NCBI GenBank assembly: GCA_946699065.1
Contig: CAMPDV010000219.1
Coordinates: forward strand, 1-64,000
Reading direction: 5' to 3'
DNA length: 64,000 nucleotides
From: Loxodes magnus
Lineage: Eukaryota; Ciliophora; Karyorelictea; Loxodida; Loxodidae
Under the pieces are notes generated by a model. It was given only the letters and a program-made list of their open reading frames with translations. It was not told the origin of the DNA and searched no databases. Shown in pieces: positions 36,445 to 48,330 of the stretch (positions are counted from its first letter, which is position 1; each line of letters starts with the position of its first letter). The position numbers and the translations under genes are program-made.

Positions 36445-37944
36445 ATATAAACTAGTCGTACCTAATGGTACCTAGTTATAGAGAGAAAAAGTACCCATTA
36501 TTACCTAGTCATAACGAGAAATAGTACCTAAACGTACCTAGTAGTAGTACCTAGTTGAACTTAGTCGTACCAAGTTGTACCGAGAAGTTGTACCTAGTAG
36601 AACCTAGTCGTACCTATTAGTACCTAGTTACAAAGAGAAATATTACCTATTAGTACCTAGTAGTATTTATTTGAACCGTGTCGTACCTAGTCGTACCTAG
36701 TCGTACCTAGTCGTACCTATTCGTACCTAGTTGTACCGAGAAGTTTTACCTAGTAGAACTTAGTCGTACCTAGTTGTACCGAGTAGCAACATAGTCATAT
36801 ATATTAGTACCTAGTTATTACGAGAAATATTACCTATTAGTACCTAGTTGTTACGAGTAGTAGTACCTATTTGAACATAGTCGTACCTAGTCGTACCTAA
36901 TATAAACTAGTCGTACCTAATAGTACCTAGTTATAGCGAGAAAAAGTACCCATTATTACCTAGTCATAACGAGAAATAGTACCTAATAGTACCTAGTAGT
37001 AGTACCTAGTTGAACTTAGTCGTACCAAGTTGTACCGAGAAGTTGTACCTAGTAGAACCAAGTCGTACCTATTAGTACCTAGTTACAAAGAGAAATATTA
37101 CCTATTAGTACCTAGTAGTAGTATTTATTTGAACCGTGTCGTACCTAGTCGTACCTATTTGTACCTAGTTGAAACGAGAAATATTACCTATTAGTACCTT
37201 GTTGTAACGAGTAGTAGTACCTAATTGAACCTAGTCGTACCTAGTTGTACCAAGAAGTTGTACCTAATAGTACATAGTCGTACCTATTAGTACATAGTTA
37301 TAACGAGAAATAGTACTTATTAATACCTATTCGTACCGAGTAATAGTACCTAGTAGAACTTAGTCGTACCTAGTTGTACCGAGTAGCAACATAGTCGTAT
37401 AAATTAGTACCTAGTTATTACGAGAAATATTACCTATTATTAACTCGTTGTTACGAGTAGTAGTACCTATTTGAACATAGTCGTACCTAGTCGTACCTAA
37501 TATAAACTAGTCGTACCTAATGGTACCTAGTTATAGAGAGAAAAAGTACCCATTATTACCTAGTCATAACGAGAAATAGTACCTAATAGTACCTAGTAGT
37601 AGTACCTAGTTGAACTTAGTCGTACCAAGTTGTACCGAGAAGTTTTACCTAGTAGAACCTAGTCGTACCTATTAGTACCTAGTTACAAAGAGAAATATTA
37701 CCTATTAGTACCTAGTAGTATTTATTTGAACCGTGTCGTACCTAGTCGTACCTAGTCGTACCTATTCGTACCTAGTTGTACCGAGAAGTTTTACCTAGTA
37801 GAACTTAGTCGTACCTAGTTGTACCGAGTAGCAACATAGTCATATATATTAGTACCTAGTTATTACGAGAAATATTACCTATTAGTACCTAGTTGTTACG
37901 AGTAGTAGTACCTATTTGAACATAGTCGTACCTAGTCGAACCTA
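36445..37944. repeat. 455-, 600- and 445-bp unit series
   Basis: Three consecutive units, the last one decamer shorter than the usual 455 bp (two instead of three GTACCTAGTC units near 37,740). The 36900 unit has CCTTGTTGTAACGAG near 37,198, and the hairpin near 37,440 is preceded by ATTATTAACTCG rather than ATTAGTAACTCG. Both are single-copy changes. Confidence 0.82.
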
Positions 37945-38776
37945 ATATAAACTAGTCGTACCTAATGGTACCTAGTTATAGAGAGAAAAAGTACCCATTA
38001 TTACCTAGTCATAACGAGAAATAGTACCTAATAGTACCTAGTAGTAGTACCTAGTTGAACTTAGTCGTACCAAGTTGTACCGAGAAGTTTTACCTAGTAG
38101 AACCTAGTCGTACCTATTAGTACCTAGTTACAAAGAGAAATATTACCTATTAGTACCTAGTAGTAGTATTTATTTGAACCGTGTCGTACCTAGTCGTACC
38201 TAGTCGTACCTAGTCGTACCTATTCGTACCTAGTTGTACCGAGAAGTTTTACCTAGTAGAACTTAGTCGTACCTAGTTGTACCAAGAAGTTGTACCTAAT
38301 AGTACGTTGTAGTGTCTATTAGTACCAAGTCATAACAAGAAATAGTACTTATTAATACCTATTCGTACCGAGTAATAGTACCTAGTAGAACTTAGTCGTA
38401 CCTAGTTGTATCTAGTAGAACCTAGTCGTACCTATTAGTACCTAGTTGAAACGAGAAATATTACCTATTAGTACCTAGTTATAACGAGTAGTAGTACCTA
38501 ATTGAACCAAGTCGTACTTAGTTGTACCAAGAAGTTGTACCTAATAGTACATAGTCGTACCTATTAGTACATAGTTATAACGAGAAATAGTACTTATTAA
38601 TACCTATTCGTACCGATTAATAGTACCTAGTAGAACTTAGTCGTACCTAGTTGTACCGAGTAGCAACATAGTCGTATAAATTAGTACCTAGTTATTACGA
38701 GAAATATTACCTATTAGTAACTCGTTGTTACGAGTAGTAGTACCTATTTGAACATAGTCGTACCTAGTCGTACCTA
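37945..38776. repeat. Single 832-bp unit
   Basis: Full-length unit of the type at 34784-36444, starting with the private GTCGAACCTAATATAAAC variant. It has GAACCAAGTCGTACTTAG near 38,505, a variant seen again near 40,615. Confidence 0.82.
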
Positions 38777-41700
38777 ATATAAACTAGTCGTACCTAATGG
38801 TACCTAGTTATAGAGAGAAAAAGTACCCATTATTACCTAGTCATAACGAGAAATAGTACCTAATAGTACCTAGTAGTAGTACCTAGTTGAACTTAGTCGT
38901 ACCAAGTTGTACCGAGAAGTTGTACCTAGTAGAACCTAGTCGTACCTATTAGTACCTAGTTACAAAGAGAAATATTACCTATTAGTACCTAGTAGTATTT
39001 ATTTGAACCGTGTCGTACCTAGTCGTACCTAGTCGTACCTAGTCGTACCTATTCGTACCTAGTTGTACCGAGAAGTTTTACCTAGTAGAACTTAGTCGTA
39101 CCTAGTTGTACCGAGTAGCAACATAGTCATATATATTAGTACCTAGTTATTACGAGAAATATTACCTATTAGTACCTAGTTGTTACGAGTAGTAGTACCT
39201 ATTTGAACATAGTCGTACCTAGTCGAACCTAATATAAACTAGTCGTACCTAATGGTACCTAGTTATAGAGAGAAAAAGTACCCATTATTACCTAGTCATA
39301 ACGAGAAATAGTACCTAATAGTACCTAGTAGTAGTACCTAGTTGAACTTAGTCGTACCAAGTTGTACCGAGAAGTTGTACCTAGTAGAACCAAGTCGTAC
39401 CTATTAGTACCTAGTTACAAAGAGAAATATTACCTATTAGTACCTAGTAGTAGTATTTATTTGAACCGTGTCGTACCTAGTCGTACCTATTTGTACCTAG
39501 TTGAAACGAGAAATATTACCTATTAGTACCTAGTTGTAACGAGTAGTAGTACCTAATTGAACCTAGTCGTACCTAGTTGTACCAATAAGTTGTACCTAAT
39601 AGTACATAGTCGTACCTATTAGTACATAGTTATAACGAGAAATAGTACTTATTAATACCTATTCGTACCGAGTAATAGTACCTAGTAGAACTTAGTCGTA
39701 CCTAGTTGTACCGAGTAGCAACATAGTCATATATATTAGTACCTAGTTATTACGAGAAATATTACCTATTAGTACCTAGTTGTTACGAGTAGTAGTACCT
39801 ATTTGAACATAGTCGTACCTAGTCGAACCTAATATAAACTAGTCGTACCTAATGGTACCTAGTTATAGAGAGAAAAAGTACCCATTATTACCTAGTCATA
39901 ACGAGAAATAGTACCTAATAGTACCTAGTAGTAGTACCTAGTTGAACTTAGTCGTACCAAGTTGTACCGAGAAGTTTTACCTAGTAGAACCTAGTCGTAC
40001 CTATTAGTACCTAGTTACAAAGAGAAATATTACCTATTAGTACCTAGTAGTATTTATTTGAACCGTGTCGTACCTAGTCGTACCTAGTCGTACCTAGTCG
40101 TACCTATTCGTACCTAGTTGTACCGAGAAGTTTTACCTAGTAGAACTTAGTCGTACCTAGTTGTACCGAGTAGCAACATAGTCATATATATTAGTACCTA
40201 GTTATTACGAGAAATATTACCTATTAGTACATAGTTGTTACGAGTAGTAGTACCTATTTGAACATAGTCGTACCTAGTCGTACCTAATATAAACTAGTCG
40301 TACCTAATAGTACCTATTTATAGCGAGTAAAAGTACCCATTATTACATAGTCATAACGAGAAATAGTACCTAATAGTACCTAGTAGTAGTACCTAGTTGA
40401 ACTTAGTCGTACCAAGTTGTACCGAGAAGTTTTACCTAGTAGAACCTAGTCGTACCTATTAGTACCTAGTTACAAAGAGAAATATTACCTATTAGTACCT
40501 AGTAGTAGTATTTATTTGAACCGTGTCGTACCTAGTCGTACCTATTTGTACCTAGTTGAAACGAGAAATATTACCTATTAGTACCTAGTTGTAACGAGTA
40601 GTAGTACCTAATTGAACCAAGTCGTACTTAGTTGTACCAAGAAGTTGTACCTAATAGTACATAGTCGTACCTATTAGTACATAGTTATAACGAGAAATAG
40701 TACTTATTAATACCTATTCGTACCGATTAATAGTACCTAGTAGAACTTAGTCGTACCTAGTTGTACCGAGTAGCAACATAGTCGTATAAATTAGTACCTA
40801 GTTATTACGAGAAATATTACCTATTAGTAACTCGTTGTTACGAGTAGTAGTACCTATTTGAACATAGTCGTACCTAGTCGTACCTAATATAAACTAGTCG
40901 TACCTAATGGTACCTAGTTATAGAGAGAAAAAGTACCCATTATTACCTAGTCATAACGAGAAATAGTACCTAATAGTACCTAGTAGTAGTACCTAGTTGA
41001 ACTTAGTCGTACCAAGTTGTACCGAGAAGTTTTAAATAGTAGAACCTAGTCGTACCTATTAGTACCTAGTTACAAAGAGAAATATTACCTATTAGTACCT
41101 AGTAGTATTTATTTGAACCGTGTCGTACCTAGTCGTACCTAGTCGTACCTAGTCGTACCTATTCGTACCTAGTTGTACCGAGAAGTTTTACCTAGTAGAA
41201 CTTAGTCGTACCTAGTTGTACCGAGTAGCAACATAGTCATATATATTAGTACCTAGTTATTACGAGAAATATTACCTATTAGTACCTAGTTGTTACGAGT
41301 AGTAGTACCTATTTGAACATAGTCGTACCTAGTCGAACCTAATATAAACTAGTCGTACCTAATGGTACCTAGTTATAGAGAGAAAAAGTACCCATTATTA
41401 CCTAGTCATAACGAGAAATAGTACCTAATAGTACCTAGTAGTAGTACCTAGTTGAACTTAGTCGTACCAAGTTGTACCGAGAAGTTTTACCTAGTAGAAC
41501 CTAGTCGTACCTATTAGTACCTAGTTACAAAGAGAAATATTACCTATTAGTACCTAGTAGTAGTATTTATTTGAACCGTGTCGTACCTAGTCGTACCTAT
41601 TTGTACCTAGTTGAAACGAGAAATATTACCTATTAGTACCTAGTTGTAACGAGTAGTAGTACCTAATTGAACCTAGTCGTACCTAGTTGTACCAAGAAGT

Positions 41701-41941
41701 TGTACCTAATAGTACATAGTCGTACCTATTAGTACATAGTTATAACGAGAAATAGTACTTATTAATACCTATTCGTACCGAGTAATAGTACCTAGTAGAA
41801 CTTAGTCGTACCTAGTTGTACCGAGTAGCAACATAGTCGTATAAATTAGTACCTAGTTATTACGAGAAATATTACCTATTAGTAACTCGTTGTTACGAGT
41901 AGTAGTACCTATTTGAACATAGTCGTACCTAGTCGTACCTA
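38777..41941. repeat. 1,055-bp HOR (455+600 bp), three tandem copies
   Basis: Landmarks 38777, 39832, 40887 and 41942 are exactly 1,055 bp apart, each pair split 455+600. Single-copy changes include CCAATAAGTTG (39,591), TACCTATTTATAGCGAGTAAAAG and TTACATAGTCATAACG in the 40287 unit, and TTTTAAATAGTAG (41,031) where others read TTTTACCTAGTAG. Confidence 0.92.
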
Positions 41942-42150
41942 ATATAAACTAGTCGTACCTAATGGTACCTAGTTATAGAGAGAAAAAGTACCCATTATTA
42001 CCTAGTCATAACGAGAAATAGTACCTAATAGTACCTAGTAGTAGTACCTAGTTGAACTTAGTCGTACCAAGTTGTACCGAGAAGTTTTACCTAGTAGAAC
42101 CTAGTCGTACCTATTAGTACCTAGTTACAAAGAGAAATATTACCTATTAG

Positions 42151-42291
42151 TATCTAGTAGTATTTATTTGAGCCGTGTCGTACCTAGTCGTACCTAGTCG
42201 TACCTAGTCGTACCTATTCGTACCTAGTTGTACCGAGAAGTTTTACCTAGTAGAACTTAGTCGTACCATGTTGTACCGAGTAGCAGCATAG
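42151..42291. repeat. Marked 141-bp block, occurrence 3
   Basis: Linked variants TATCTAG, GAGCCGTG, CCATGTTG and GCAGCATAG inside a 455-bp unit. The next occurrence is 455 bp on. Confidence 0.88.
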
Positions 42292-42605
42292 TCATATATA
42301 TTAGTACCTAGTTATTACGAGAAATATTACCTATTAGTACCTAGTTGTTACGAGTAGTAGTACCTATTTGAACATAGTCGTACCTAGTCGAACCTAATAT
42401 AAACTAGTCGTACCTAATGGTACCTAGTTATAGAGAGAAAAAGTACCCATTATTACCTAGTCATAACGAGAAATAGTACCTAATAGTACCTAGTAGTAGT
42501 ACCTAGTTGAACTTAGTCGTACCAAGTTGTACCGAGAAGTTTTACCTAGTAGAACCTAGTCGTACCTATTAGTACCTAGTTACAAAGAGAAATATTACCT
42601 ATTAG

Positions 42606-42746
42606 TATCTAGTAGTATTTATTTGAGCCGTGTCGTACCTAGTCGTACCTAGTCGTACCTAGTCGTACCTATTCGTACCTAGTTGTACCGAGAAGTTTTA
42701 CCTAGTAGAACTTAGTCGTACCATGTTGTACCGAGTAGCAGCATAG
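42606..42746. repeat. Marked 141-bp block, occurrence 4
   Basis: Same four linked variants, 455 bp after occurrence 3, which shows that the 455-bp unit was duplicated with the block inside it. Confidence 0.88.
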
Positions 42747-43660
42747 TCATATATATTAGTACCTAGTTATTACGAGAAATATTACCTATTAGTACCTAGT
42801 TGTTACGAGTAGTAGTACCTATTTGAACATAGTCGTACCTAGTCGTACCTAATATAAACTAGTCGTACCTAATAGTACCTAGTTATAGCGAGAAAAAGTA
42901 CCCATTATTACCTAGTCATAACGAGAAATAGTACCTAATAGTACCTAGTAGTAGTACCTAGTTGAACTTAGTCGTACCAAGTTGTACCGAGAAGTTGTAC
43001 CTAGTAGAACCAAGTCGTACCTATTAGTACCTAGTTACAAAGAGAAATATTACCTATTAGTACCTAGTAGTAGTATTTATTTGAACCGTGTCGTACCTAG
43101 TCGTACCTATTTGTACCTAGTTGAAACGAGAAATATTACCTATTAGTACCTAGTTGTAACGAGTAGTAGTACCTAATTGAACCTAGTCGTACCTAGTTGT
43201 ACCAAGAAGTTGTACCTAATAGTACATAGTCGTACCTATTAGTACATAGTTATAACGAGAAATAGTACTTATTAATACCTATTCGTACCGAGTAATAGTA
43301 CCTAGTAGAACTTAGTCGTACCTAGTTGTACCGAGTAGCAACATAGTCGTATAAATTAGTACCTAGTTATTACGAGAAATATTACCTATTAGTAACTCGT
43401 TGTTACGAGTAGTAGTACCTATTTGAACATAGTCGTACCTAGTCGTACCTAATATAAACTAGTCGTACCTAATGGTACCTAGTTATAGAGAGAAAAAGTA
43501 CCCATTATTACCTAGTCATAACGAGAAATAGTACCTAATAGTACCTAGTAGTAGTACCTAGTTGAACTTAGTCGTACCAAGTTGTACCGAGAAGTTGTAC
43601 CTAGTAGAACCTAGTCGTACCTATTAGTACCTAGTTACAAAGAGAAATATTACCTATTAG

Positions 43661-43801
43661 TATCTAGTAGTATTTATTTGAGCCGTGTCGTACCTAGTCG
43701 TACCTAGTCGTACCTAGTCGTACCTATTCGTACCTAGTTGTACCGAGAAGTTTTACCTAGTAGAACTTAGTCGTACCATGTTGTACCGAGTAGCAGCATA
43801 G
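43661..43801. repeat. Marked 141-bp block, occurrence 5
   Basis: Same four linked variants, 1,055 bp after occurrence 4. Confidence 0.88.
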
Positions 43802-44506
43802 TCATATATATTAGTACCTAGTTATTACGAGAAATATTACCTATTAGTACCTAGTTGTTACGAGTAGTAGTACCTATTTGAACATAGTCGTACCTAGTCG
43901 AACCTAATATAAACTAGTCGTACCTAATGGTACCTAGTTATAGAGAGAAAAAGTACCCATTATTACCTAGTCATAACGAGAAATAGTACCTAATAGTACC
44001 TAGTAGTAGTACCTAGTTGAACTTAGTCGTACCAAGTTGTACCGAGAAGTTTTACCTAGTAGAACCTAGTCGTACCTATTAGTACCTAGTTACAAAGAGA
44101 AATATTACCTATTAGTACCTAGTAGTAGTATTTATTTGAACCGTGTCGTACCTAGTCGTACCTATTTGTACCTAGTTGAAACGAGAAATATTACCTATTA
44201 GTACCTAGTTGTAACGAGTAGTAGTACCTAATTGAACCTAGTCGTACCTAGTTGTACCAAGAAGTTGTACCTAATAGTACATAGTCGTACCTATTAGTAC
44301 ATAGTTATAACGAGAAATAGTACTTATTAATACCTATTCGTACCGAGTAATAGTACCTAGTAGAACTTAGTCGTACCTAGTTGTACCGAGTAGCAACATA
44401 GTCGTATAAATTAGTACCTAGTTATTACGAGAAATATTACCTATTAGTAACTCGTTGTTACGAGTAGTAGTACCTATTTGAACATAGTCGTACCTAGTCG
44501 TACCTA

Positions 44507-46461
44507 ATATAAACTAGTCGTACCTAATGGTACCTAGTTATAGAGAGAAAAAGTACCCATTATTACCTAGTCATAACGAGAAATAGTACCTAATAGTACC
44601 TAGTAGTAGTACCTAGTTGAACTTAGTCGTACCAAGTTGTACCGAGAAGTTTTACCTAGTAGAACCTAGTCGTACCTATTAGTACCTAGTTACAAAGAGA
44701 AATATTACCTATTAGTACCTAGTAGTATTTATTTGAACCGTGTCGTACCTAGTCGTACCTAGTCGTACCTAGTCGTACCTATTCGTACCTAGTTGTACCG
44801 AGAAGTTTTACCTAGTAGAACTTAGTCGTACCTAGTTGTACCGAGTAGCAACATAGTCATATATATTAGTACCTAGTTATTACGAGAAATATTACCTATT
44901 AGTACCTAGTTGTTACGAGTAGTAGTACCTATTTGAACATAGTCGTACCTAGTCGAACCTAATATAAACTAGTCGTACATAATTGTACCTAGTTATAGAG
45001 AGAAAAAGTACCCATTATTACCTAGTCATAACGAGAAATAGTACCTAATAGTACCTAGTAGTAGTACCTAGTTGAACTTAGTCGTACCAAGTTGTACCGA
45101 GAAGTTTTACCTAGTAGAACCTAGTCGTACCTATTAGTACCTAGTTACAAAGAGAAATATTACCTATTAGTATCTAGTAGTATTTATTTGAGCCGTGTCG
45201 TACCTAGTCGTACCTAGTCGTACCTAGTCGTACCTATTCGTACCTAGTTGTACCGAGAAGTTTTACCTAGTAGAACTTAGTCGTACCATGTTGTACCGAG
45301 TAGCAGCATAGTCATATATATTAGTACCTAGTTATTACGAGAAATATTACCTATTAGTACCTAGTTGTTACGAGTAGTAGTACCTATTTGAACATAGTCG
45401 TACCTAGTCGTACCTAATATAAACTAGTCGTACCTAATAGTACCTAGTTATAGCGAGAAAAAGTACCCATTATTACCTAGTCATAACGAGAAATAGTACC
45501 TAATAGTACCTAGTAGTAGTACCTAGTTGAACTTAGTCGTACCAAGTTGTACCGAGAAGTTGTACCTAGTAGAACCAAGTCGTACCTATTAGTACCTAGT
45601 TACAAAGAGAAATATTACCTATTAGTACCTAGTAGTAGTATTTATTTGAACCGTGTCGTACCTAGTCGTACCTATTTGTACCTAGTTGAAACGAGAAATA
45701 TTACCTATTAGTACCTAGTTGTAACGAGTAGTAGTACCTAATTGAACCTAGTCGTACCTAGTTGTACCAAGAAGTTGTACCTAATAGTACATAGTCGTAC
45801 CTATTAGTACATAGTTATAACGAGAAATAGTACTTATTAATACCTATTCGTACCGAGTAATAGTACCTAGTAGAACTTAGTCGTACCTAGTTGTACCGAG
45901 TAGCAACATAGTCGTATAAATTAGTACCTAGTTATTACGAGAAATATTACCTATTAGTAACTCGTTGTTACGAGTAGTAGTACCTATTTGAACATAGTCG
46001 TACCTAGTCGTACCTAATATAAACTAGTCGTACCTAATGGTACCTAGTTATAGAGAGAAAAAGTACCCATTATTACCTAGTCATAACGAGAAATAGTACC
46101 TAATAGTACCTAGTAGTAGTACCTAGTTGAACTTAGTCGTACCAAGTTGTACCGAGAAGTTTTACCTAGTAGAACCTAGTCGTACCTATTAGTACCTAGT
46201 TACAAAGAGAAATATTACCTATTAGTACCTAGTAGTATTTATTTGAACCGTGTCGTACCTAGTCGTACCTAGTCGTACCTATTCGTACCTAGTTGTACCG
46301 AGAAGTTTTACCTAGTAGAACTTAGTCGTACCTAGTTGTACCGAGTAGCAACATAGTCATATATATTAGTACCTAGTTATTACGAGAAATATTACCTATT
46401 AGTACCTAGTTGTTACGAGTAGTAGTACCTATTTGAACATAGTCGTACCTAGTCGTACCTA
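44507..46461. repeat. 2,565-bp HOR, copy 2, partial
   Basis: Spacings 455, 455, 600 and 445, matching copy 1 at +2,565 bp until the last unit, which is one decamer short. The 44962 landmark is followed by CGTACATAATTGTACC, a private double change. The 44507 and 46017 units have ordinary GAACCGTG where copy 1 has the marked block, so the copies have diverged or been converted separately. Confidence 0.85.
45171..45311. repeat. Marked 141-bp block, occurrence 6
   Basis: Same four linked variants, 2,565 bp after occurrence 4 and therefore part of the 2,565-bp HOR. It is the last occurrence in the window. Confidence 0.88.
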
Positions 46462-47177
46462 ATATAAACTAGTCGTACCTAATAGTACCTAGTTATAGCG
46501 AGAAAAAGTACCCATTATTACCTATTCATAACGAGAAATAGTACCTAATAGTACCTAGTAGTAGTACCTAGTTGAACTTAGTCGTACCAAGTTGTACCGA
46601 GAAGTTTTACCTAGTAGAACTTAGTCGTACCAAGTCGTACCGAGAAGTTTTACCTAGTAGAACTTAGTCGTACCTAGTTGTACCAAGAAGTTGTACCTAA
46701 TAGTACATAGTCGTACCTATTAGTACCTAGTTATAACGAGAAATAGTACTTATTAATACCTATTCGTACCGAGTAATAGTACCTAGTAGAACTTAGTCGT
46801 ACCTAGTTGTACCTAGTAGAACCTAGTCGTACCTATTTGTACCTAGTTGAAACGAGAAATATTACCTATTAGTACCTAGTTGTAACGAGTAGTAGTACCT
46901 AATTGAACCTAGTCGTACCTAGTTGTACCAAGAAGTTGTACCTAATAGTACATAGTCGTACCTATTAGTACATAGTTATAACGACAAAAAGTACCCATTA
47001 GTACCTATTCGTACCGAGTAATAGTACCTAGTAGAACTTAGTCGTACCTAGTTGTACCGAGTAGCAACATAGTCGTATATATTAGTACCTAGTTATTGCG
47101 AGAAATATTACCTATTAGTACCTAGTTGTTACGAGTAGTAGTACCTATTTGAACATAGTCGTACCTAGTCGTACCTA
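46462..47177. repeat. 716-bp unit of region 7
   Basis: First unit of the new subfamily. It contains a 43-bp double (CCAAGTTGTACCGAGAAG, then CCAAGTCGTACCGAGAAG), CCTATTTGTACC, TTGAAACGAG, ACGACAAAAAG and TTATTGCGAG. It matches the following 683-bp unit except for a 33-bp module (CCCATTATTACCTATTCATAACGAG region) present only here. Confidence 0.87.
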
Positions 47178-48178
47178 ATATAAACTAGTCGTACCTAATA
47201 GTACCTAGTTATAGCGAGAAAAAGTACCTAATAGTACCTAGTAGTAGTACCTAGTTGAACTTAGTCGTACCAAGTTGTACCGAGAAGTTTTACCTAGTAG
47301 AACTTAGTCGTACCAAGTCGTACCGAGAAGTTTTACCTAGTAGAACTTAGTCGTACCTAGTTGTACCAAGAAGTTGTACCTAATAGTACATAGTCGTACC
47401 TATTAGTACCTAGTTATAACGAGAAATAGTACTTATTAATACCTATTCGTACCGAGTAATAGTACCTAGTAGAACTTAGTCGTACCTAGTTGTACCTAGT
47501 AGAACCTAGTCGTACCTATTTGTACCTAGTTGAAACGAGAAATATTACCTATTAGTACCTAGTTGTAACGAGTAGTAGTACCTAATTGAACCTAGTCGTA
47601 CCTAGTTGTACCAAGAAGTTGTACCTAATAGTACATAGTCGTACCTATTAGTACATAGTTATAACGACAAAAAGTACCCATTAGTACCTATTCGTACCGA
47701 GTAATAGTACCTAGTAGAACTTAGTCGTACCTAGTTGTACCGAGTAGCAACATAGTCGTATATATTAGTACCTAGTTATTGCGAGAAATATTACCTATTA
47801 GTACCTAGTTGTTACGAGTAGTAGTACCTATTTGAACATAGTCGTACCTAGTCGTACCTAATATAAACTAGTCGTACCTAATAGTACCTAGTTATAGCGA
47901 GAAAAAGTACCTAATAGTACCTAGTAGTAGTACCTAGTTGAACTTAGTCGTACCAAGTTGTACCGAGAAGTTTTACCTAGTAGAACTTAGTCGTACCAAG
48001 TCGTACCGAGAAGTTTTACCTAGTAGAACTTAGTCGTACCTAGTTGTACCAAGAAGTTGTACCTAATAGTACATAGTCGTACCTATTAGTACCTAGTTAT
48101 AACGAGAAATAGTACTTATTAATACCTATTCGTACCGAGTAATAGTACCTAGTAGAACTTAGTCGTACCTAGTTGTAC
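47178..48178. repeat. 683-bp tandem unit plus partial repeat, lacking a 33-bp module
   Basis: Units at 47178 and 47861 are 683 bp apart and near-identical. In both, GCGAGAAAAAGTACC runs directly into TAATAGTACC, skipping the 10+10+13 module with CATAACGAG that follows in the 46462 unit. The second copy diverges near 48,178, where CCGAGTAGCAACATAG replaces CCTAGTAGAACCTAG. Confidence 0.87.
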
Positions 48179-48213
48179 CGAGTAGCAACATAGTCGTATA
48201 TATTAGTACCTAG

Positions 48214-48330
48214 TTATAACGAGAAATAGTAATTATTAACACCTATTCGTACCGAGTAATAGTACCTAGTAGAACTTAGTCGTACCTAGTTGTACCGAGT
48301 AGCAACATAGTCGTATATATTAGTACCTAG
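48214..48330. repeat. 117-bp inserted module with TAATTATTAA, occurrence 1
   Basis: From TTATAACGAGAAATAGTAATTATTAA to the next TTATTACGAG is 117 bp, a duplication of the preceding CCGAGTAATAG...GCAACATAG...GTATATATTAG stretch. This occurrence has TTAACACC instead of TTAATACC. Confidence 0.85.

Larger units (their letters stand above)
41942..44506. repeat. 2,565-bp HOR, copy 1 (455-455-600-455-600)
   Basis: Spacings 455, 455, 600, 455 and 600. An extra 455-bp unit was inserted in the 1,055-bp pattern. Three of the marked 141-bp blocks (GAGCC/CCATG/GCAGC) lie here, at 42151, 42606 and 43661. Confidence 0.9.
34663..46461. repeat. Region 6: 830-bp units and alternating 600/455-bp HORs
   Basis: Landmarks lie at 34784, 35616, 36445, 36900, 37500, 37945, 38777, 39232, 39832, 40287, 40887, 41342, 41942, 42397, 42852, 43452, 43907, 44507, 44962, 45417 and 46017. 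From 38777 nearly every spacing is exactly 455 or 600 bp. Private variants are GTCGAACCTAATATAAAC (the unit before the landmark reads GAACC, not GTACC) and GTATAAATTAG, which always precedes the hairpin variant AACTCGTTGTTACGAG. Confidence 0.92.
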
